Below are positions 1-6,848 of a stretch of DNA of 15,026 nt, one piece after another; within the stretch, counting starts at the first letter, position 1; each line of letters starts with the position of its first letter. The translations under genes were made by a program, and so were the position numbers. The DNA is from Spirochaetaceae bacterium. Its GTDB lineage: Bacteria; Spirochaetota; Spirochaetia; Treponematales; Breznakiellaceae. The stretch spans positions 1 through 15,026 of the forward strand of contig JAITRV010000057.1 in assembly GCA_031288215.1 (NCBI GenBank), in the 5' to 3' direction. The notes beneath the pieces are model-generated. The model was not told the origin of the DNA and ran no database searches. It worked only from the letters and a program-made list of their open reading frames with translations.

Positions 1-17
1 GAGTCGGCACCGTTTTT
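1..17 (+). terminator. Possible 3' half of a terminator cut by the window edge
   Basis: The first twelve bases are GC-rich and are followed by a run of five T (13-17). This is what the descending arm and U-tract of a rho-independent terminator look like. The matching 5' arm would lie left of the window, so the hairpin itself cannot be confirmed. If real, it ends a + strand gene upstream and isolates the small lipoprotein gene that follows. Confidence 0.3.
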
Positions 18-111
18 GCACTCCCGATTTTCTCGAAAATTACCGGACTTCCGTCGTGTGCGGATATACCGGTTTTTTATTTGTCGGCGGACATACGCAA
101 GGGGACGATTT

Positions 112-618
112 ATGAAGAATACCGCATTTTTTGGGTTACCGGTATTTTTACTGGTAATAGGTTTTGCTGTTACGGGCTGTGAGACGCCAACCAGCGAAGT
201 GCCTGACCAGTGGACCGATGTAACTGCCTTGAATCAGGCAGACGGAACATGGAAAGGATCATATCGTGAAACAACAAGCGATGAAGGCCTTACCGTAACG
301 AACGATTTCGAAAATACAATAACTATTAACGCAGATGAGAAAACCCTATCAGAAACAATAAAAGTCACCACCACCTTTTCCGGCGAAGGTATCGATGACC
401 TGTGGGATGATATTAAAGCCGCCATAAGGCAACGTGTGAAGGGCGTTTCTATTCCTGTTTATTTTAATGATAAGGATCATTCTATAACAATGACGGAGGC
501 GGGTACCATTCCAATTGAAGACAGCGATATGGCCGGTGTTCAAATTAATCAATACGGAACGAAACTAAAAATATTGATGGAAGATATTGATTCAGAAATG
601 ATACTTACAAAACAGTGA
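112..618 (+). CDS. Small predicted lipoprotein of unknown function (168 aa)
   Basis: The start is the ATG at 112, preceded by AAGGGG at 99-104 with 7 bases of spacing. The reading frame is open upstream to base 16, but that stretch is Arg/Phe-rich and lacks a signal sequence, so it is leader. The product begins with a short Lys-containing n-region, a hydrophobic core and a lipobox (AVTG before Cys23), so it should be lipid-anchored after signal peptidase II cleavage. The mature part begins with a Thr/Ser/Pro linker and then a single acidic, Thr-rich, beta-looking domain with a DGTWKGSY segment around residues 44-51. Short lipoproteins with a similar W-x-G strand are common as hypothetical proteins in treponemes; the barrel-like (lipocalin-like) reading is inference. 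The gene is clearly AT-richer than the operon facing it and stands alone on its strand. No function can be assigned. Confidence 0.8.
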   Translation: MKNTAFFGLPVFLLVIGFAVTGCETPTSEVPDQWTDVTALNQADGTWKGSYRETTSDEGLTVTNDFENTITINADEKTLSETIKVTTTFSGEGIDDLWDDIKAAIRQRVKGVSIPVYFNDKDHSITMTEAGTIPIEDSDMAGVQINQYGTKLKILMEDIDSEMILTKQ

Positions 619-626
619 TCTCAAGC

Positions 627-666
627 GGGGGCCGCTCAAATTCCGTTTTGGTTTTGAGCGGCTCCC
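627..666 (+). terminator. Strong hairpin between two convergent genes
   Basis: Bases 627-640 pair with 653-666: 14 bp with one G-T wobble (630/663), around a 12-base loop. It starts 9 bases after the lipoprotein stop. In RNA of the opposite strand the wobble becomes a C/A mismatch, so the fold is better for + transcripts. On the - strand it covers the last codons and stop (636-638) of the second RND gene. Neither side is followed by a proper U-tract, so it is either a non-canonical terminator shared by both genes or a 3'-end stabiliser. Confidence 0.5.
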
Positions 667-3600
667 TCCTCCGGCCGAAAGGCCACAAACAGACCCGGAA
701 AAAGCGACCACAGCGCGGGGAGCAGGGTAAGGGCGCAGAGGGCGGAGGTCCCCACTCCCAGGACTGTAACCGTGGAGAGGCTGCGGATCAGGGCATTGGC
801 CCCCCCGGAAAGCAGGAGGAAGGGCGCCGAAGCGGCCATGGTGGTGCCCGTGGTGGCCAGGAGGGCCGGGAGGCTCCGCCGTAACGCCCGGTATAAGCGG
901 GGGCTGAGGCCCGGCTGTCCCGGTTCCGGGAGGAGGCGGATCTCGCCGGCGATCAGCACCGAGGCGTTCACCGCCATACCGCTCACCGCCACCAGGGCGC
1001 AGGCAGTAGAGGCCGTCACCGGCAGGCCCGCGGCGGCCATAACCAGGGCCGGCGCCGCCAGGGAGGGGGGCACCACCGAGAGGACCCCCAGGGGGACGCC
1101 GAAGGATTCGTTCCCCGCGGCTATCACCATATAGCAGAAGATCAGGGCCAGGAGGAAGTACCAGGCGGAACCGGAGAGGGCTTCCGCGGCGGCAATGGCC
1201 TCCCGGTCGAATTCCAGGGTATACCCCGGGGGGAGTTCCATCTTCTCCAGGAGGGCCATCACCTGATCCCGGACCCGCCGGGGGTCCAGGGGCCTGGTCC
1301 TGATGGAAAGGGAGGCGGTCCGGCGGCGGTTCTCCCGGCGTATCCCCGCAGGCTCCGCCGGGAGCGGCGTCCCCTCCGGCCCTTCCCGGAGCAGGGAGCC
1401 GAGGCGTACCGGTTCCCCCCCGTTTCCCGGCCGGAGGAGGATGCCCCGGATCTCCTCCGGGGAGGGGGCGGCGCTTCCCAAGCCCCGGATGCGGACGTCC
1501 TTTTCCCCCTCCGGCCCTATCCGTTTATAGGCCACCGGCCCGTGGACCGCCCGACGGACCGCATCGGAGAGTTCATACCATGAAATATCCGACGCCAGCA
1601 GCCGTTCCCGGTCGGGGATCAGGGTGAAGCGCCGGCTGCCGTCTTTAAAGTTGAGGACCGTCTCCCGGACCAGGGGCAGGGAAGCGACGCGCCGGGCCGC
1701 CTCTTCCGCCAGTTCCCGGCACTTGCGGTCGTCATCCCCGGCAATCGTGATGGTCCTGATCCGTTCCGTGGCGGAGGTCTCGGGGATATACACAAAACCC
1801 CCGGGAATCCCCCGCCGCCGGGCCAGGTCCCGCAGGCGGTCCGCCCCTATCCGCCGGGGATCAAAGCTGATGAGGACCGACCCCGAAGCGGTCCGTCCCA
1901 CCGTCTGGACGTTCCGAATCCCCTCCTGTTTGTTCAGTTCCTCCCCATAGGCCCCCAGGAGCCGGTCCGTTTCCTCCGCCCGGAGCCCCCCCTCGAATTC
2001 CACCTGGGCATAGAGGGAGTTCTCCGAGGCGTCGCTTCCCACATCGGCCCCGGTCAGGATCAGGGCGGCTATCCCCCCGGCGGAGAAAAGGCCCCACAGG
2101 ACGAGGGGCGCCCAGGGCCGGCGGGTGCAGAGGACCGTCAGGAGGCCCAGGAGCCGCAGCCCGTACCGGCGGATGCGGAGCATCTGCCATAGGCGGGGCA
2201 TCTGCCATAGGCGGAGCATCTGCCATAGACGGAACAGCCGCCATAGACGGGGCATCTGCCCAGAGCGCGGCGGGCCCTCCTCCCCCGGCCCTTCCCCCAG
2301 GCCCCAGAGGAGAAGGGGGGGCAGGGCCGTGAGGGCCATCACCAGGGAGAGGAAGGTCACGGTTCCCACCGCCCAGGCCAGGGTGGAAATGCCCCCCGCC
2401 AGGGACTCCATGGCGGTAAGGGGGATGAGGGCCGCGATGGTGGTAACGGACCCGGAGATCAGGGGGACCCTGAGCCTTTTGAGGAGGACCCTTCCTTCCC
2501 CGATGGTCCGGGCCTTTCCCAGCCCGTCGGAACTGAGGATCGCCGCATCCACCGCGGCTCCGGCCCCGGCGGAAAGCCCCGCCAGAAGCCCCCGGTCCAG
2601 GGAGAAGCCCAGGAGGGAGAGGGCGGCCGCGGCCAGGAGGCAGATCAGGGGAACCGTGAGGGCGCAGATCAGGGCCCCTCTGAGGCGGCGGCCTTTGCCC
2701 GTGCCCCCGGCGTTTCCGCCCAGGAGGGCCGCCATCAGGGCCGCCGCGGCGGCTCCCTGGAGGGCGGCGGCCAGGACCGAACGGTAGGCCGCCGCTTCCT
2801 CCGCCCCCCGGTCCGAGAGCACCTCGAAGCGCAGGGGGAGATCCGCAAAGCCCGCCAATTCCTCCTGAATCAGGGCCGAAAGCCTCCCCGGATCAGCGTC
2901 CGCCCCGCCGAAAACCGCCAGCACCGCCGTCCGCTTCCCGTTGAGCCGGGAGAGGGACTCGCTCTCCCGGTTCTGTTCCCGGACCGCCGCCACATCCCCC
3001 AGACGGAAAGTCCCCCCCTCCAGGGGCAGCAGGGCCTCCTCCAGGGCCCGGCGGTCGTGGTAACGGCCGTCCAGGGTGATGAGGATCTCCCGGTCCCCCG
3101 CCCGGATAAAGCCGGCGGGGAGGAGGAGGTCGTTCTCCCCCAGGATTGCGGCGACCCTTGAGGCATCCAGGCCCCGGGCGGCGGCCTCCTCCGGTTTCAG
3201 GGCGACGATGATCTCCGGGAGCCCCGTGCCGGAGATCTCCACCTCCCCGGCCCCCTCCAGGGCTTCCAGGGCCGGCTTGACGATCCGTTCCAGGTGCCGC
3301 CCCAGGAGGGCATCATCGGCGGTACTGAAGACCGCGGCGGTCCAGAGGGGGATTCGGGAATCCGAGGAGGATCGAAGCTCCGGCCGCTGGGCCGAAGAGG
3401 GCAGGGTTTCGTAGACCCCCTGGGCCGCCTCCCGCACCGCCTCGTACCGGCCCGGCGCCTTCCCGTCAAAGCGGACAAAAACGCGGGCCCTGCCGTTTTC
3501 GCTGGTACTGATAATGGCCTTCACCCCCAAAACCGACGAGAGGGCGTCCTCCAGAGGAATCGCGGCGCTCCGTTCCATCTCCGCGGCGTTCACCCCGTGG

Positions 3601-3752
3601 TGCCGCAGGGTAATCGTATACCCCTCCTCCCGGTTTTTCCCTCCCGAATTCCCGCCGCCCAGGATCGCCACCACCGAAACCGCCGTCAGCGCCATCAGCG
3701 CGCAAAGCGCCGCCACCGGCCTCCCCAGCCACCCGTCCCCTTCGCGCATCAT
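636..3752 (-). CDS. RND-family efflux permease, divergent second subunit (1038 aa)
   Basis: Inner-membrane permease of the AcrB/MdtC superfamily and last gene of the operon. The usual RND order is visible: TM1 with an RPV motif (residues 11-31), a first periplasmic porter loop (about 40-320), a TM2-TM6 block (about 325-485), a second periplasmic loop (about 570-850) and a TM8-TM12 block (about 860-1025). The segment NESFGVP near 881 matches the conserved F/Y-E-S turn after TM8. The relay residues are eroded: TM4 has D402-A403 where AcrB has D407-D408, TM10 has N929-A930 where AcrB has K940-N941, and the TM11 Arg-Pro is replaced by Leu-Pro (961-962). The cytoplasmic TM6-TM7 loop carries hexapeptide repeats (496-531). 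The start is the first of two consecutive ATG codons; it overlaps the stop of the upstream RND gene (ATGA) behind a GGGAGGGGAG Shine-Dalgarno. It probably works as a partner of that permease rather than alone (inference). Confidence 0.9.
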   Translation of the reverse strand: MMREGDGWLGRPVAALCALMALTAVSVVAILGGGNSGGKNREEGYTITLRHHGVNAAEMERSAAIPLEDALSSVLGVKAIISTSENGRARVFVRFDGKAPGRYEAVREAAQGVYETLPSSAQRPELRSSSDSRIPLWTAAVFSTADDALLGRHLERIVKPALEALEGAGEVEISGTGLPEIIVALKPEEAAARGLDASRVAAILGENDLLLPAGFIRAGDREILITLDGRYHDRRALEEALLPLEGGTFRLGDVAAVREQNRESESLSRLNGKRTAVLAVFGGADADPGRLSALIQEELAGFADLPLRFEVLSDRGAEEAAAYRSVLAAALQGAAAAALMAALLGGNAGGTGKGRRLRGALICALTVPLICLLAAAALSLLGFSLDRGLLAGLSAGAGAAVDAAILSSDGLGKARTIGEGRVLLKRLRVPLISGSVTTIAALIPLTAMESLAGGISTLAWAVGTVTFLSLVMALTALPPLLLWGLGEGPGEEGPPRSGQMPRLWRLFRLWQMLRLWQMPRLWQMLRIRRYGLRLLGLLTVLCTRRPWAPLVLWGLFSAGGIAALILTGADVGSDASENSLYAQVEFEGGLRAEETDRLLGAYGEELNKQEGIRNVQTVGRTASGSVLISFDPRRIGADRLRDLARRRGIPGGFVYIPETSATERIRTITIAGDDDRKCRELAEEAARRVASLPLVRETVLNFKDGSRRFTLIPDRERLLASDISWYELSDAVRRAVHGPVAYKRIGPEGEKDVRIRGLGSAAPSPEEIRGILLRPGNGGEPVRLGSLLREGPEGTPLPAEPAGIRRENRRRTASLSIRTRPLDPRRVRDQVMALLEKMELPPGYTLEFDREAIAAAEALSGSAWYFLLALIFCYMVIAAGNESFGVPLGVLSVVPPSLAAPALVMAAAGLPVTASTACALVAVSGMAVNASVLIAGEIRLLPEPGQPGLSPRLYRALRRSLPALLATTGTTMAASAPFLLLSGGANALIRSLSTVTVLGVGTSALCALTLLPALWSLFPGLFVAFRPEEGAAQNQNGI
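2176..2265. repeat. Five 18-bp tandem repeats inside the second RND gene
   Basis: Five consecutive 18-bp units start at 2176, 2194, 2212, 2230 and 2248. The core is cggrgcatctgccatag; units 1-3 are nearly identical, unit 4 is the most divergent and unit 5 is intermediate. Read on the - strand they encode hexapeptides of the type R-L-W-Q-M-L/P at about residues 497-526. That is the cytoplasmic loop between TM6 and TM7, where RND proteins have an amphipathic helix lying on the membrane. The repeat length is a multiple of three, so changes in copy number would keep the reading frame. Confidence 0.9.
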
Positions 3753-6748
3753 TCCGCTCCCCTCCCTTTCAGAAAAGGAACAAATACCGGCGGAAGGGCA
3801 AAGAGGGTGAGCGCCGTTGCCGCTCCCATACCCCCCAGCATGGCGGCGGCCATGGATTTTTGGCTTGCCCCCAGGGGAAAAACCGCCAGGGGAAGCAGGG
3901 CCAGCAGGGTGGTCACCGTGGTGGCCAGCACCGGCCGGAACCGCTCCGCCGCCCCGGCATAGACCGCCGCCGCCGGGGAAAGGCCTCCCTTCACTTTCTC
4001 CGCCGCGGTCTCGTAGAGGACGATCCCGTTATTCACCGCCAGGCCGAAAAGCACCACCAGGGCCAGGACCGACCCGGAATCAAGCCCCGTCCCGGTGATG
4101 AGCAGGGCGGGCCCCGCCCCGGCCAGGGAGAAGGGGATGGTGAGCATCAGGATTCCCGGGAGGACGAAGGATTCAAACTGGGCCCCCAGGGTCATGTAGA
4201 GGAGAAGCAAGACCAGAAGGACCGTAAGCCGGAGGGAGTTCCGGTACCGGGCAAAGACCGATTCATCGGCGGCGGAAATTCCCTCCATCCCCGTGAGGCT
4301 TTCCATAAGGGCCCCTTCGCCGGTGAGGTCCAGGTAGACCACGTCGCTGCGATCCAGCCGGGCCAGGGCCGCCTCCGCCTCGGTCCGTTCGACCCGGCCC
4401 ACGGCGCCCAGGAAGATGGGCCCCCCCTCGGTAAGCCCCACGGGGATGGCCTCCACCAGGGCCTCGGGCCCCAGGGAACTCCGGCGGAGGTCCCCGGTAA
4501 GGCGGACCTCCAGGGGGCGGCCCTCGATTTCCAGCCGGGCGGCCACCAGCCCTTCGGTGGCCGCCTGGACCAGTTCGGCCATTTGCAGGGCGGAGATCCC
4601 CAGGTGAGCGGCGGCCTCCCGGTCCGGCCGGATCCGCAGTTCCGGCCGTTTTCCCCCGGGCCGCAGGGTATAGGCGGCGCTCCGGAGCTTCGCCGCCGCC
4701 TCCCGGACCCGGCGGCCCGTCTCCTCCGGGTCCTTCCCCCGGATCGCCAGGGTCCGGGCCGGGGAAAGGCCCAGGAGTTCTTCGGTCCTGTCCTGGGGAT
4801 ACCCCGCGGCCCAGGTCGTCCCCGGAGGCAGCTCCGCCCCGGCCATCATCCCCCGGATTTCCCCCATGACCTCCGCCGGTTCCGCCCCCCGGGCAAAGAC
4901 GCAGCGGAGGCGGAGTTCCTCCTTCCGGTAATCCGGAGCGGCCCGGCGGCCCACGTCCTCCTCCTCCGCCCCGGCCCGGCCAAAGATCCTCCCGATGCCG
5001 GGGAGTTCCGCCAGGGTCCGGGAGAGGAGGACGCCGTATTTTCCCACCGCCTCCAGGTCCGTGCCCGCGGGGAAGCTGAGGATCAGTTCCGCCTCCACGG
5101 CGGCGTCGGGGAACACGAAGGCCGCGGGCCGGGTAAAGAGGATCAGGGCCCCGGCAAGGCTCAGGGCCGCGGCGAGGAGGAAGAGGCGAAGGGGCCGGCG
5201 GAGGCCCGCAGCCAGCAAAACCCGGTACTGCCGCTCCGGCGCGAAGGGCGAGGCGGCCCGGGGGCCGGCGGGAGCGTGGAGGAGCCGGTACAGGGAGGGC
5301 AGGGCAAACTGGGCGAAAAGCCAGCCGGAGGTGATGGAGGCGATCAGGGCGATGGAAAGATCCCCGAAAAGGGCCCCCAGGGGTCCCGGGAGGAACATGA
5401 TGGGGAGGAAGACCACCGCGGTGGTGGCGGTGGAGGCAAAGCTCGAACCGGACACCGAGGCGACCCGATCCCCGATCCCCTCCACCGGCGGCCGCCGGGG
5501 GGAGCCGGAAAAACCCCGGTGCAGGAGGTCCAGGACTATGACGGCGGTGTCCGAGACCAGCCCTATCCCCAGGGCGATGCCGCCTAAGCTCATGCTGTTG
5601 AGGGAGCGTCCCGTCAGGGCCAGGACGGCCAGGGCCGCCGCGGCGGAGACGGGGATGGAGAGGGCCGTCAGGAGGCTGTACCGGAGTTGGCGGATGAAGA
5701 AGAGCAGGGTCCCCGTTACCGCCAGGGTTCCCAGCAGGGCGGAGACCCCCAGGTTCTTGACCCCTTCGAGGATCGCCGGGGAGGAATCGTAGACCAGGTC
5801 CAGGTCCAGATCCCTGGAGAAGGCCCGCCGGGCCTCCTCCAGGACCCGGCGGATGTCCCGGGAGAGGGCCACCGGGTCCGCTCCGGGACGGCGGTAAATT
5901 TCCAGGGCGGTCTCCTCCCGGCCCCGGGAGAGGAAAAGGCTGAGCCGCCGGGCTTTGCCCTCGGTGAGTTCCGCCAGGTCCGAGATCCGGGCCGGGGAGG
6001 ACCCCATGGGGACCAGAATCCGGGAAAGCTCCTCCACCGAACCGGGCCGGCCGGTACTGATCACCACCAGTTCCATGTCCCCCTCCCGGGCGTTTCCCCC
6101 GGGAACATCCACGGCTTCCGAGGCCAGGTACTGGGCCAGCTCCCCCGGCCCCATTCCCCCGGAAAGGGCCCGGGGTATATCCACCCGGATCAGGGCTTCC
6201 GGCCGCTCCCCGCCGACGAGGACCACCCGGCCCACCCCGTCCAGGGTTCTGAGCCGGGACCGCAGCTCGTATTCCGCCATGTTCCGCTCAAACACCCCGT
6301 CCCCGGTCCGGGAGCGGACCGAGAGGATGCTGTGGGGTTCCTCAGCGCTTTCCCCGGGGACTACCAGGGGCTTTTTGACCCCCTCGGGCAGGTTGGGGTA
6401 TACCCCGTCGATGGCCTCCCGGACCAGAACCGAGGCGCCGTTGGGATCCGTTCCCCAGCGGAAATCCAGCGCCACCACCGAAGAGCCATCCCGGGAAACG
6501 CTCCGGATCCCCTGGAGGCCCTTCACCGAGGAAAGGGCGTCCTCCACGGGGATGGTCACGATGGACCTGAGTTCGGCGGCGGCCATGCCGGGGTAGAGGG
6601 TTTCCACCGTAACCCGGGGGGAGGAGAACTCCGGAAGCCGGTCCAGGGGCAGCACCGAGAGGGAAAAGCCGCCCCCCAGGAGCAGGGCCCCCAGGGCCAT
6701 GATGACCGTCACCGGACGGCCCACGCAAAGCCGGATAAATCCTTTCAT
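3749..6748 (-). CDS. RND-family efflux permease, first subunit (999 aa)
   Basis: Inner-membrane RND permease, close to the usual family length. TM1 with a GRPVTVIM start (9-31) is followed by a first periplasmic loop containing the family pattern YPGMAAAEL...IPVEDALSSVKGL (52-79). A TM2-TM6 block follows (about 332-490), then a second periplasmic loop (about 545-835) and TM8-TM12 (about 838-993). GAQFESFVLP (855-864) is the conserved turn after TM8. In TM4 the AcrB Asp-Asp pair reads S399-D400 (codons at 5549-5554), in TM10 Lys is replaced by N906, and the TM11 Arg is kept (R938-P939). The N-N version of TM10 is common in RND pumps outside the classical AcrB group. The ATG at 6748 has AAGGA with a 6-base spacer, and a 78-base gap precedes it. 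It overlaps the downstream RND gene by four bases, so the two permeases are translationally coupled, an arrangement like MdtB/MdtC. Substrate unknown. Confidence 0.93.
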   Translation of the reverse strand: MKGFIRLCVGRPVTVIMALGALLLGGGFSLSVLPLDRLPEFSSPRVTVETLYPGMAAAELRSIVTIPVEDALSSVKGLQGIRSVSRDGSSVVALDFRWGTDPNGASVLVREAIDGVYPNLPEGVKKPLVVPGESAEEPHSILSVRSRTGDGVFERNMAEYELRSRLRTLDGVGRVVLVGGERPEALIRVDIPRALSGGMGPGELAQYLASEAVDVPGGNAREGDMELVVISTGRPGSVEELSRILVPMGSSPARISDLAELTEGKARRLSLFLSRGREETALEIYRRPGADPVALSRDIRRVLEEARRAFSRDLDLDLVYDSSPAILEGVKNLGVSALLGTLAVTGTLLFFIRQLRYSLLTALSIPVSAAAALAVLALTGRSLNSMSLGGIALGIGLVSDTAVIVLDLLHRGFSGSPRRPPVEGIGDRVASVSGSSFASTATTAVVFLPIMFLPGPLGALFGDLSIALIASITSGWLFAQFALPSLYRLLHAPAGPRAASPFAPERQYRVLLAAGLRRPLRLFLLAAALSLAGALILFTRPAAFVFPDAAVEAELILSFPAGTDLEAVGKYGVLLSRTLAELPGIGRIFGRAGAEEEDVGRRAAPDYRKEELRLRCVFARGAEPAEVMGEIRGMMAGAELPPGTTWAAGYPQDRTEELLGLSPARTLAIRGKDPEETGRRVREAAAKLRSAAYTLRPGGKRPELRIRPDREAAAHLGISALQMAELVQAATEGLVAARLEIEGRPLEVRLTGDLRRSSLGPEALVEAIPVGLTEGGPIFLGAVGRVERTEAEAALARLDRSDVVYLDLTGEGALMESLTGMEGISAADESVFARYRNSLRLTVLLVLLLLYMTLGAQFESFVLPGILMLTIPFSLAGAGPALLITGTGLDSGSVLALVVLFGLAVNNGIVLYETAAEKVKGGLSPAAAVYAGAAERFRPVLATTVTTLLALLPLAVFPLGASQKSMAAAMLGGMGAATALTLFALPPVFVPFLKGRGAE

Positions 6749-6751
6749 ACA

Positions 6752-6787
6752 TATTCCTTCATATATTCCTTATTCCTGCGTATTCCT
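6752..6787 (-). promoter_or_regulatory. Four AGGAATA repeats in the leader of the first RND gene
   Basis: On the - strand AGGAATA occurs four times within 36 bases (6781-6787, 6771-6777, 6764-6770, 6752-6758). The copy nearest the start provides the Shine-Dalgarno of the RND gene at 6748. The extra copies look like decoy or standby ribosome sites, or a binding site for an RNA-binding regulator. The stretch is AT-rich in a GC-rich operon, which should keep the leader unfolded. Function is inference. Confidence 0.45.
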
Positions 6788-6806
6788 CATACTCCCGCGG
6801 CCTTTT

Positions 6807-6848
6807 GAAGATCCCCATGAAGGCCCTCATTTGAGGAGGGGGATCTTC
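6807..6848 (-). other. Hairpin at the 3' end of the second Ig-like lipoprotein gene
   Basis: Bases 6807-6816 (GAAGATCCCC) pair perfectly with 6839-6848, giving a 10-bp stem around a 22-base apical region. That region can fold again: CCTCA at 6825-6829 with TGAGG at 6832-6836. The structure includes the stop codon at 6827-6829. The - strand RNA continues with AAAAGG rather than a U-tract, so it is not a standard terminator. It could act as a partial attenuator or as an mRNA-stabilising 3' end separating the lipoprotein block from the permease genes. Confidence 0.5.

Noticed and set aside
1..17. Similarity of the first bases to the 3' end of a Cas9 tracrRNA
   Set aside because: Only a short GC arm plus T-run is shared. 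There is no anti-repeat, no upstream hairpin inside the window and no cas gene or repeat array, so a cut terminator arm is the simpler reading.
3860..5587. Long open frame (575 codons) on the + strand opposite the first RND gene
   Set aside because: It is Gly/Arg/Pro/Gln-rich without domains, lies wholly antisense to a clear RND coding region, and is expected because GC-rich DNA has few stops. The same applies to the long + strand frames at 8290-9837, 10241-11425 and 11301-12440.
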